DNA of 64,000 nucleotides from an uncultured Bacteroidia bacterium. GTDB lineage: Bacteria; Bacteroidota; Bacteroidia; Bacteroidales; F082. Numbering within the stretch: position 1 is the stretch's first letter; each line of letters starts with the position of its first letter. The stretch covers positions 94,314-158,313 of the forward strand of contig CADCIH010000009.1 in assembly GCA_902801465.1 (NCBI GenBank), given 5' to 3'. This document shows, piece by piece, positions 1 through 6,624 of this stretch. Made by a program: the position numbers and the translations under genes. The notes below the pieces were generated by a model that did not search any database, was not told the DNA's origin, and saw nothing but the letters and a program-made list of their open reading frames with translations.

Positions 1-355
1 CGCGGAAGATCACCTGGTAGTTGTCTTTGAAAGTCAGTATCAGCTCGTTGTATAGGTTTCTAATTTCACTTTTCTTATAAAAGGAAGCCTTTACCACCTC
101 GTCGGTGAAATGGTTTTGTGCCGTGAGCACCGTGGGATTCTTCCCCAGCACCGTGCCGTCGGTCAAGGTCATTGCAATGGGCGACTCGGCCAGCACCATG
201 GTGTTGATGTGCTTCACCGAGTAGTTCAGTTGCTTGTCGGCGTTGATGGTAACCAAGATTTTCTGGTTGGGCGATTGCAACTTAAACTGCTTCTGAGCGG
301 TTAGGTTGGCGCTGAGCAGCACAAGAAAAGTAAGAAAGAATACCTTGTTTTTCAT
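1..355 (-). CDS. Glycoside hydrolase family 97 protein, N-terminal part (runs off the left edge)
   Basis: Reading leftward from the ATG at 355, the first 118 residues start with a signal peptide (MKNKVFFLTFLVLLSANLTA). The SPNQKILVTINADKQLNYSV stretch that follows matches the N-terminal beta-sandwich of GH97 alpha-glucosidases/alpha-galactosidases of the SusB type, with a later TDGTVLGKNP segment also typical. These enzymes hydrolyse alpha-linked oligosaccharides in the periplasm of Bacteroidota. The catalytic barrel lies outside the window, so the retaining or inverting subtype cannot be decided. The gene is divergent from tatA. The identification rests on N-terminal similarity only. Confidence 0.75.
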   Translation of the reverse strand, partial: MKNKVFFLTFLVLLSANLTAQKQFKLQSPNQKILVTINADKQLNYSVKHINTMVLAESPIAMTLTDGTVLGKNPTVLTAQNHFTDEVVKASFYKKSEIRNLYNELILTFKDNYQVIFR

Positions 356-363
356 ATATTTAT

Positions 364-371
364 TATTTTTG
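364..371 (+). promoter_or_regulatory. Promoter -7 element (tatA)
   Basis: TATTTTTG matches the Bacteroidota primary sigma factor -7 consensus TAnnTTTG, 21 nt before the tatA ATG. No well-spaced -33 TTTG is evident. Confidence 0.5.
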
Positions 372-392
372 CATCAAATAAACTTTCAAACT

Positions 393-578
393 ATGCAACT
401 GTTATTCATCGGCACCACTGAAATCATCCTCATCGTATTTGTTGTATTACTGCTGTTCGGCGGTCGGAAGATTCCGGAGATGATGCGCGGTCTTGGAAAA
501 GGCGTAAAGAGCTTTAAAGATGGCGTGAACGGTAAGGACGAGGAAACGGAGAACGGAGAACGAAAAACGGAAAACTAA
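393..578 (+). CDS. tatA: Sec-independent protein translocase subunit TatA/TatE
   Basis: This 61-residue protein has one N-terminal membrane helix (TEIILIVFVVLLLFGGRKIP) followed by an amphipathic helix (EMMRGLGKGVKSFKDG), the standard TatA layout; TatA forms the twin-arginine translocation pore in the inner membrane. The FGG..IPE hinge is present. I start it at the ATG at 393, because upstream in-frame sequence belongs to the divergent GH97 leader. The last dozen residues ([11 protein letters not shown]) are encoded by an interspersed heptanucleotide repeat, so the C-terminal tail is repeat-derived. This tail is variable in the family, so function is probably unaffected. No tatC is nearby. 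Confidence 0.88.
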   Translation: MQLLFIGTTEIILIVFVVLLLFGGRKIPEMMRGLGKGVKSFKDGVNGKDEETENGERKTEN

Positions 579-610
579 AAACTTTCCACTTTCCACTTTC
601 CGTTTTCAAC
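542..610. repeat. Heptad palindromic repeat, copy 1 (tatA tail to pheS end)
   Basis: Units of the GGAAAAC/GGAGAAC type on the left face units of the TTTCCAC/TTTTCCG type on the right, forming an inverted repeat. The left arm encodes the end of TatA and contains its stop. The right arm ends just before the pheS stop codon. It may act as a bidirectional terminator between the convergent genes. Confidence 0.8.
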
Positions 611-1642
611 TTAACTCAACTCGAACTGTTCCAGGAACTTTAGGTCGTTCTCAAAGAACAAACGCAAGTCGTTGATGCCGTATTTGAGCATGGCAATACG
701 CTCCACGCCCATTCCGAAAGCGAATCCTGTGTATTTCTCAGGATCGATGCCGCTGGCAATCAAGATGTTGGGGTCGCACATGCCGCAACCCAGTATTTCC
801 ACCCAGCCCGTATGCTTGCAGATATTGCAGCCTGCACCTCCGCAGATGTTGCATGAGATGTCCATCTCCGCCGAGGTCTCGGTGAAGGGGAAGTAGGAGG
901 GACGGAAACGCACTTTGGTGCCTTCGCCGAAGAACTCCTGCACGAAGTGGTACAGGGTCTGCTTCAGGTCGGCAAACGACACGTTCTCGTCGATATAAAG
1001 GCCTTCGATCTGATGGAAGATACAGTGGGCGCGGGCCGAGATGGCTTCATTGCGGAACACGCGTCCAGGGGCTATGATGCGGATGGGCGGTTGTTTCTTT
1101 TCCATGGCCCTGACCTGCACACTCGAGGTATGTGTGCGAAGTAGCACGTCGGTGGGCTTGTTCTCGTTAGGGTCCTTCTCGATGAAGAAGGTGTCCTGCA
1201 TGTCACGTGCCGGATGGTCCAGGGCGAAGTTCAAGGCGGTGAACACGTGGTAATCGTCCTCAATCTCGGGACCCTCGGCGATGGTGAAGCCGAGATGTTC
1301 GAAAATCTCATTAATGTCGCGACGCACCACCGACAGAGGATGGCGTGAGCCACGCATCTCGCCGGCAGGCATGGTCATGTCGAAACCGGCATCGGAGGTG
1401 CTTTGGGTCTCGAAACGCTCCAGCTGTTCCTCCACCTTGGCGGTGACGGCGTTCTTCAGCTCGTTGAGCATCATGCCCATCTCCTTGCGGAGCTCGGGGG
1501 CGACGGTCTTAAAATCGGCGAACAAGGCAGGGATGACACCCTTCTTGCTCAGATACTTGATACGGAACTCTTCCAAAGCCTCCTTGCTCTCGGCCTGGAA
1601 GTCCTTCACTTCGTGAAGTATTTGTTCAATCTTCTCTTTCAT
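611..1642 (-). CDS. pheS: Phenylalanine--tRNA ligase alpha subunit
   Basis: This 343-residue protein is full length for bacterial PheS, which with PheT charges tRNA-Phe in an alpha2-beta2 complex. An N-terminal coiled-coil arm (about 1-85) precedes the class II aminoacyl-tRNA synthetase core. Motif 1 lies around HPLSVVRRDINEIFEHLGF, motif 2 contains RVFRNEAISARAHCIFHQIE, and motif 3 is GFAFGMGVERIAML. A cysteine cluster (CNICGGAGCNIC) precedes GWVEILGCGM, as in many bacterial PheS. pheT is not adjacent. The gene is followed closely on its upstream side by the cyclophilin gene, 9 nt away, suggesting cotranscription. Confidence 0.97.
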   Translation of the reverse strand: MKEKIEQILHEVKDFQAESKEALEEFRIKYLSKKGVIPALFADFKTVAPELRKEMGMMLNELKNAVTAKVEEQLERFETQSTSDAGFDMTMPAGEMRGSRHPLSVVRRDINEIFEHLGFTIAEGPEIEDDYHVFTALNFALDHPARDMQDTFFIEKDPNENKPTDVLLRTHTSSVQVRAMEKKQPPIRIIAPGRVFRNEAISARAHCIFHQIEGLYIDENVSFADLKQTLYHFVQEFFGEGTKVRFRPSYFPFTETSAEMDISCNICGGAGCNICKHTGWVEILGCGMCDPNILIASGIDPEKYTGFAFGMGVERIAMLKYGINDLRLFFENDLKFLEQFELS

Positions 1643-1651
1643 GGAAAAAAA

Positions 1652-2302
1652 TTAATGGCAGCAGCTTTTATCTGCGCTTTTCTCAACAGTAATTTTATTG
1701 ATGATCACAGGCTCCACCGGCACATCCATGTAACCGGTCTTGACTCTTGCGATCTTGTCGACGACCTCCAGTCCTTCGGTGACTTCGCCGAATACGGTAT
1801 AGTCGCCGTCGAGATGCGGGGTGCCACCCACGGTCTTGTAAGCTTGACGCTGTTTGGCGCTGAAGACCTTGCCCAAACGCTCCTCATAGAGGTCGAGTTT
1901 CTTGTCGTCGAACACAGTGCCTTGCACGATGTAGAACTGCGATCCGCTCGAAGCCTTCTTGGGATTCACCTGGTCGCCTTGACGGGCAGCACAAAGAGCA
2001 CCTTTCTGATGGAAGTGGTTTTCGCGGAACTCGGCGGGAACAGTGTAGCCGGGATCCATGCGACCGTCGGCATTTTGTCCGCCTTGAATCATGAAGTCCT
2101 TGATGACACGATGGAACGGCGAGCCGTTGTACCAGCCCTCATTCACCAGCTTCAGGAAATTGTCGCGGTGCAAGGGGGTGTCGTTGTACAACTTGGCCTT
2201 GATGGTTCCATAATTGGTCTCGATGACCACAATGGTCTCTTTCTGTTGCGCTTGGCCTACCAGCGCTGCAAAAATCAATGACATAATAAATAATTTCTTC
2301 AT
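1652..2302 (-). CDS. Exported cyclophilin-type peptidyl-prolyl cis-trans isomerase
   Basis: The 216-residue protein begins with a signal peptide (MKKLFIMSLIFAALVGQAQQ), so it probably acts in the periplasm, where it would catalyse proline isomerisation during protein folding. The cyclophilin core is clear: FHRVIKDFMIQGGQ with the catalytic Arg and Gln, then SGSQFYIV and a VFGEVTEGLEVVDKI segment. The length is slightly above the minimal cyclophilin. An unusual C-terminal CCH tail may bind metal, but this is only a guess. It lies between pheS and the DUF4270 gene, 12 nt from the latter, probably in one leftward transcript. Confidence 0.93.
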   Translation of the reverse strand: MKKLFIMSLIFAALVGQAQQKETIVVIETNYGTIKAKLYNDTPLHRDNFLKLVNEGWYNGSPFHRVIKDFMIQGGQNADGRMDPGYTVPAEFRENHFHQKGALCAARQGDQVNPKKASSGSQFYIVQGTVFDDKKLDLYEERLGKVFSAKQRQAYKTVGGTPHLDGDYTVFGEVTEGLEVVDKIARVKTGYMDVPVEPVIINKITVEKSADKSCCH

Positions 2303-2314
2303 GTTTATAATATT

Positions 2315-3679
2315 TTATTCTTTTACTATCGAATATTTGACCTCGCATCTCAAAGCTTGTTCCTGTGCTGATTCAGGACCCGCCATCACCCATCGCTGAG
2401 CGTTGAAAGAGGCACCGGTGATGGAAAGGTAGAGGCCTTGGCTGGTGTAGCTGCCAAGGATTAATTCCTGTAAATATTCTGAGACGCGGAAAGTGACGTT
2501 TTTCTTGTCGCTGGAGTAGTTGCCACCGTAATAACTGGTGCCTTCCAAATAGTCGGGGAGGAGGCTTGTAACGGTGTCGTTCTTGATGTTGAGCAAGGCG
2601 AGGGAGGTGGGAGGTGCCAACAACGTGTCGGATTCCGCGCCTCCGAAGGGAAGGACGAGTTTGGCCTCGTTGATGATGAGGTGTGAGCCTTCCTCTTTCA
2701 AGTTCTCGGCCCAGTCGAGCACGTCAGTGAAACGAAGGACACAGCGCACGCCGCCCATCGACTGGAGGTAGAGTTGCTGCTGACCCATCTCGGTTTGTCC
2801 GTCGATCACTTGTTGCATGAACTCAGGCGAACCCAAGGTGTAGTCGTGGAGATATTGGTTGAAATACACATCCTCGGAGGTGATGTAGAAGTAGTAGCGC
2901 ATCGGATTGGCGTCAGGAGTCTCTCGGTAATACACCTGCAATTGGGTGATGGTGTTGCTGGTGGGGTTGATGTAACTGATTGCACCGCCTTGATACACGC
3001 TCTCGCAGCAAATCTTCAGTCCGTAGAAATACTCTTTGAAACTTTCGGTGCTGCTGAATATTGAACTGTCGGCGGCGGCCAGCTGTTCTCCGAGACTGTT
3101 TGACAGCGGGATACGGATCACCGGGTAAGTCAAAGTGTCGTTGCCAACCACCGTGTTTTTGGTGCGGGGACGCGGACGGAACTGGAAGCCATTGGCCAGG
3201 TCCTCATATTTGGTATCAATGTCGCTAAACTGGTAATAACTCTCTGTCGCAGACAAGGTGTCGGCCAGTTCATAGACATGCACAGTCTGCCAGGTAGTGG
3301 TGTCGCCGTAATAGCCGGTGAGAGACAATTGGAGCACCACGGAGTCGATGACGGGATTGTCGCCAAAGTAATGGTTCGTTGACGAGAGGTGAAGCTGGGT
3401 GATGACGCCCGCGTCGGTCATGCCCATCACGGGGTCCATCATTGAGCCGAGCAATACCGTAGAATAGCCTTTGGTGGGCATGGAGTCAACCAACTGCGAA
3501 TAGCAGGCGATGTGTAGCGTGTCGGTAAAAGCCACGCCGATATGATCGCTGTCTGACAATAAACCGTTGCCGATGGTTTCCGTAGTCTTGCTACAAGAAA
3601 AACCAAAAATAGCCAAAACACTGACTATCAGTATTTTGAAAATATTAGAAAAAAACTGTGTTTTCACAATGCGTTTCAC
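2315..3679 (-). CDS. DUF4270 family lipoprotein
   Basis: This 454-residue protein has a lipoprotein signal ending in IFGFSC, so it is predicted to be anchored to a membrane through the Cys. The pattern of TDTLHI, the SMMDPVMG segment and repeated VIDSVVLQLSLTGYYGD-type strands is characteristic of DUF4270, a Bacteroidota family of unknown function. It overlaps the glycogen-synthase-like gene by 4 nt. This gene pair is commonly conserved in the phylum, so the two may be functionally linked, but no role is established. Confidence 0.85.
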   Translation of the reverse strand: MKRIVKTQFFSNIFKILIVSVLAIFGFSCSKTTETIGNGLLSDSDHIGVAFTDTLHIACYSQLVDSMPTKGYSTVLLGSMMDPVMGMTDAGVITQLHLSSTNHYFGDNPVIDSVVLQLSLTGYYGDTTTWQTVHVYELADTLSATESYYQFSDIDTKYEDLANGFQFRPRPRTKNTVVGNDTLTYPVIRIPLSNSLGEQLAAADSSIFSSTESFKEYFYGLKICCESVYQGGAISYINPTSNTITQLQVYYRETPDANPMRYYFYITSEDVYFNQYLHDYTLGSPEFMQQVIDGQTEMGQQQLYLQSMGGVRCVLRFTDVLDWAENLKEEGSHLIINEAKLVLPFGGAESDTLLAPPTSLALLNIKNDTVTSLLPDYLEGTSYYGGNYSSDKKNVTFRVSEYLQELILGSYTSQGLYLSITGASFNAQRWVMAGPESAQEQALRCEVKYSIVKE

Positions 3680-4491
3680 TTGCTTAAGATAGTGTCGTAA
3701 AAATCGTTATAGACCTCTGCGTAATTGTCGCTTGGCTGGTATTCCAAAATAGGTTTCTTGCAGGTCTTGAGATACTTTTCTACTTCAGGATTAATCTTTT
3801 CACTGCCGATGATGATGCCGTCGGAGAAGTCGATGGCGGCCTTGGTGAGGTTCAGGTAGTTGGGATCCTTGAAATATTTGAGGTCTTTTGTAGTGATGCC
3901 GGGAAGTTTGACTTTCTTGTCGAAGTCGTCACGCAGGGTCTCCTTGAAGGTGTCGTCATAAATGGAGTAAACCACTTTTGACTCATTGAACAGGGGGTTG
4001 TCTTTATAGGCTCGCTTGATGAAGAGGGGCATCAGAGCTGACATCCAACCGTGACAGTGGACGAGGTCGGGCGACCAGCTTTGTTTCTTCACCGTTTCAA
4101 GGACGCCGCGGTTGAAGAACACCAGACGGTTGTCGTTGTCCTCACAGAACTTGCCGTTGGAGTCGTATGCCGTATATTTCTTTTTAGTGAAGAAATCATC
4201 GTTGTCGATGAAATAAATCTGCATTCTAGCTTTCTGTATCGAGGCCACCCGGATGATCAAAGGGTGGTCAGTGTCGTTGATGATGAGGTTCATGCCCGAT
4301 AAACGGATAACCTCGTGCAACTGGTTACGCCGTTCGTTGATGTTGCCATAGCGTGGCATGAAGATCCTGATTTCTTTTCCGCTTTCCTGAGTTGCTTGGG
4401 GCAGGTTCCTTCCTATCAAGCTCATGGGTGTCTCGGGCAGATAGGGAGCGATTTCCTGATGTACAAAAAGTACTCGATACTTGTTAGTCAT
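3676..4491 (-). CDS. Glycogen/starch synthase-like protein, GT5 N-terminal domain only
   Basis: This is a 271-residue protein counted from MTNKYRVLFVHQEI; an alternative in-frame start 27 nt upstream overlaps the promoter and looks wrong. It resembles the N-terminal half of bacterial glycogen synthase: VLFVHQEIAPYLPETPMSL aligns with the start of the family, followed by IRIFMPRYG and PDLVHCHGWMSAL. The usual ADP-glucose-binding KxGGL segment is replaced by PETPM. The whole C-terminal nucleotide-sugar-binding domain is absent, since full enzymes are near 480 residues. I infer that it is probably not a standard glycogen synthase. It is cotranscribed with DUF4270 and divergent from meaB. Confidence 0.82.
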   Translation of the reverse strand: MTNKYRVLFVHQEIAPYLPETPMSLIGRNLPQATQESGKEIRIFMPRYGNINERRNQLHEVIRLSGMNLIINDTDHPLIIRVASIQKARMQIYFIDNDDFFTKKKYTAYDSNGKFCEDNDNRLVFFNRGVLETVKKQSWSPDLVHCHGWMSALMPLFIKRAYKDNPLFNESKVVYSIYDDTFKETLRDDFDKKVKLPGITTKDLKYFKDPNYLNLTKAAIDFSDGIIIGSEKINPEVEKYLKTCKKPILEYQPSDNYAEVYNDFYDTILSK

Positions 4492-4515
4492 TAGAGTGCA
4501 CTTATGGTTGAAACG

Positions 4516-4523
4516 CAAAATTA
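4516..4523 (-). promoter_or_regulatory. Promoter -7 element (glycogen-synthase-like/DUF4270 operon)
   Basis: On the minus strand this reads TAATTTTG, matching TAnnTTTG, 24 nt upstream of the chosen ATG. Its position supports the start at 4491. Confidence 0.45.
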
Positions 4524-4564
4524 CAAAAAATTTTTGAATTACGAAAAAAAATCTTTTTTAAGCT

Positions 4565-4572
4565 TATCTTTG
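4565..4572 (+). promoter_or_regulatory. Promoter -7 element (meaB)
   Basis: TATCTTTG is a perfect match to TAnnTTTG, 22 nt before the meaB ATG. It forms a divergent pair with the element at 4516-4523. Confidence 0.55.
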
Positions 4573-4594
4573 CCACTTGAAACAAAAGCAGACT

Positions 4595-5710
4595 ATGGAT
4601 ATCGAACATTTTGAAAATCAAGAACATGAGTGGGAATCGAACCTAAAAGTGGCTGAAGGAGTCGATCAACCGATGCAGGTGAACCCTCAAGCGTTGGAAC
4701 GCTTGCGCCGCAACCAACAGAAGCTGATGCCGGTCGATTGGTATATTGACGGCATCCTCAAAGGCGACCGTGTGGCGTTGAGCAAAGCCATCACCCTCGT
4801 GGAGAGCGCACTGCCGCAACACCAAGAGATTGCCCAACAGATTATCGCCGCCTGCTTGCCACATTCTGGCAAGGCCTTGCGTTTGGGCATCACGGGCGTC
4901 CCTGGCGCTGGCAAGAGTACCTTCATTGAGGCCTTGGGTATGTACCTCTGTCGCAACGACCACAAGCTGGCAGTGCTGGCCATCGACCCGTCGAGTCAAC
5001 GTTCCAAGGGTTCTATCTTAGGTGACAAGACTCGTATGGAAGAACTCTCGGTGCATCCTAATGCCTTTATCCGTCCTTCGGCTTCAGCGGGCACTTTAGG
5101 TGGCGTGGCCCGTAAGACCCGTGAGACGGTGATCCTCTGCGAAGCCGCGGGTTACGACACTATTTTCATTGAGACGGTCGGTGTCGGGCAGTCCGAAACC
5201 GCCGTGCATTCCATGGTCGATTTCTTCCTGTTGATCCTCATCAGCGGGGCAGGCGACGAACTTCAAGGCATCAAGCGTGGCATCATGGAGATGGCCGATG
5301 GCATCGCGGTCAACAAAGCCGATGGCGATAACGTCATGCGTGCCGAACGCGCCGCTGCCGAATGCCGTACCGCCCTGCATCTGTTCCCCATGCCCGAATC
5401 AGGCCAAGAGACCAAGGTGCTCACCTGCTCTTCTTTGACCGGCTACAACATCGAAGCCGTCTGGCAAATGGTCTACGACCACGTCCAGGCCATCCGCGAG
5501 AACGGCTTCCTCCAGCAAAAGCGCTCCCAACAGGATGTCCAGATGATGATCGACACCATGGAGTCTGCCCTCAAATCGGATTTCTACCAAAACCAGCTGG
5601 TCACCGACCTCCTTCCCCTCATCGAAAACGACGTCCGCAACCAACGTATGAGCGCCTACATCGGAGCCCAAAAACTGCTGGATGCTTATTTCAACATGTT
5701 GAAACGGTAG
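4595..5710 (+). CDS. meaB: Methylmalonyl-CoA mutase-associated GTPase MeaB
   Basis: The 371-residue protein belongs to the MeaB/ArgK G3E GTPase family, which protects and reloads adenosylcobalamin on methylmalonyl-CoA mutase. It shows the Walker A/P-loop GITGVPGAGKSTFIEAL, then the family signature LAVLAIDPSSQRSKGSILGD, a switch region ETVGVGQSE, and the base-specificity NKAD. An N-terminal helical extension and a C-terminal dimerisation helix region are present, so length is normal. The ATG at 4595 fits the upstream promoter better than the TTG at 4577. The mutase subunits are not nearby. Confidence 0.95.
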   Translation: MDIEHFENQEHEWESNLKVAEGVDQPMQVNPQALERLRRNQQKLMPVDWYIDGILKGDRVALSKAITLVESALPQHQEIAQQIIAACLPHSGKALRLGITGVPGAGKSTFIEALGMYLCRNDHKLAVLAIDPSSQRSKGSILGDKTRMEELSVHPNAFIRPSASAGTLGGVARKTRETVILCEAAGYDTIFIETVGVGQSETAVHSMVDFFLLILISGAGDELQGIKRGIMEMADGIAVNKADGDNVMRAERAAAECRTALHLFPMPESGQETKVLTCSSLTGYNIEAVWQMVYDHVQAIRENGFLQQKRSQQDVQMMIDTMESALKSDFYQNQLVTDLLPLIENDVRNQRMSAYIGAQKLLDAYFNMLKR

Positions 5711-5920
5711 TAGCGCCTCGGAGAGGCGCCACTTTATTAACCTCACACAAGCGCAGCGCAGTGTGGGGTTCCGAGACCTATCACATCTACTATGGCGTGC
5801 CGAAGGCACGCTACATCACTATGGACGGTAGCGTGTCTCCGACACGCAGCATCACAGGAGCATGTCATGCCCCCACACTGGCGTGTGGGGTTAATAAAGT
5901 AACGTGCCTCCGGCACGTTG
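5711..5920. repeat. REP/MITE-like array of short perfect hairpins
   Basis: About 210 bp after meaB contain at least five GC-rich hairpins with 3-4 nt loops: GCGCCTC-GGA-GAGGCGC (5713-5729), GCGTGCC-GAA-GGCACGC (5795-5811), GCGTGTC-TCC-GACACGC (5831-5847), CCCCACAC...GTGTGGGG (5871-5890) and AACGTGCC-TCC-GGCACGTT (5901-5919). An 18-nt inverted repeat beginning ACTTTATTAACC at 5731-5748 is mirrored at 5883-5900 with one mismatch, so the interior looks like one unit with matching ends. There is no convincing gene inside. Confidence 0.7.
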
Positions 5921-5954
5921 CCCTGTGCTGATGGCTTTTGACCTTGTAGGCCAG

Positions 5955-6137
5955 CTACTCATCCTTCACCAATCTGAAGAACGCTGAAATCTCCTCTTGA
6001 TCCAACACCATGCGCACGTCAAATTCCTTTTCTTGCGACATGTAGCCGTCCTTCTCGCAACGCAGGATGATACGCGTTGTTATTCTTATTTCTCGCAAAT
6101 ATATAAAATATTCTGAATAATCACAGCACCGCCGCAA
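5955..6137 (-). CDS. Short unidentified ORF, possibly a gene remnant
   Basis: This is a 60-codon reading frame whose first codons overlap the end of the higA-type gene by 17 nt. The part after an internal Met (MSQEKEFDVRMVLDQEEISA) looks protein-like and acidic, while the preceding stretch does not. I do not recognise it. It could be a small gene cotranscribed with the regulator, a decayed remnant, or chance. The neighbouring hairpin array argues that this segment has been rearranged. Confidence 0.2.
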   Translation of the reverse strand: MRRCCDYSEYFIYLREIRITTRIILRCEKDGYMSQEKEFDVRMVLDQEEISAFFRLVKDE

Positions 6138-6468
6138 TCTTTCGTATGGATTTTAACCGACGAGCGAAAACCGTGTCACGTTGGGCGGTAATCATATCAT
6201 AACGGGTTTGCATTGATAACAAAGGCTCTGCATCAATGTCCAAAGCGGCACCGATGAGCAAGGCCATTTCTGTATTCAGTGTGCGTTTGCCGTTGAGCAC
6301 TTCGTTCAATTGAGTATAGGAAACACCTATTTCTTCAGCTAACGCTCTTTGTGAAATGCCGCGATATTCTATTTCATCCTTGATTACCTCGCCGGGATGA
6401 GTCGGAATAAAAGGATTCATTTTATTTGCTTCTGTGGTGTTCATTTGTTCCTCAAACAAAACTTTCAT
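6121..6468 (-). CDS. higA: HigA-type XRE antitoxin/transcriptional regulator (orphan)
   Basis: The 115-residue protein carries the HigA signature HPGEVIKDEIEYRGISQRAL followed by a helix-turn-helix (ALAEEIGVSYTQLNEVLNGK), about residues 24-78, with a short C-terminal tail. HigA proteins bind their own promoter and neutralise a HigB mRNA-cleaving toxin encoded next to them. No HigB-like ORF is visible on either side: upstream is the glnA promoter region and downstream only a short unidentified ORF. It may therefore be a solitary regulator or the survivor of a broken module. The ATG at 6468 is taken from its distance to the promoter; a shorter start at MNPF is possible. Confidence 0.82.
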   Translation of the reverse strand: MKVLFEEQMNTTEANKMNPFIPTHPGEVIKDEIEYRGISQRALAEEIGVSYTQLNEVLNGKRTLNTEMALLIGAALDIDAEPLLSMQTRYDMITAQRDTVFARRLKSIRKIAAVL

Positions 6469-6487
6469 GTGTTATCTTTTTTCACCG

Positions 6488-6495
6488 CAAAAATA
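6488..6495 (-). promoter_or_regulatory. Promoter -7 element (higA-type gene)
   Basis: It reads TATTTTTG on the minus strand, 19 nt before the ATG at 6468. Confidence 0.45.
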
Positions 6496-6553
6496 CAAAC
6501 TTTTTTCAAATATTCACAAAAAAGTGAATGTAAATTTCAAAAAATGAAAAAAC

Positions 6554-6584
6554 TTGATTATTCCCAGAATAATCCCTATCTTTG
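6554..6584 (+). promoter_or_regulatory. glnA promoter (-33 and -7 elements)
   Basis: TTG at 6554-6556 and TATCTTTG at 6577-6584 are separated by 20 nt, the preferred Bacteroidota spacing. The element falls inside a longer in-frame reading frame, so it argues that glnA starts at 6625 and not at the upstream ATG at 6544. Confidence 0.65.
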
Positions 6585-6624
6585 CCCTCCCAATATTGAA
6601 ACAACAATCCTAAAAAATATCGTA

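Noticed and set aside
1403-2281. Long rightward open frame opposite pheS and the cyclophilin gene
   Set aside because: Antisense shadow of two well-recognised genes; composition rich in His/Leu as expected from the complementary codons.
5362-5931. 189-codon rightward open frame overlapping the end of meaB
   Set aside because: Runs out of meaB in another frame and into the hairpin array; no protein-like composition.
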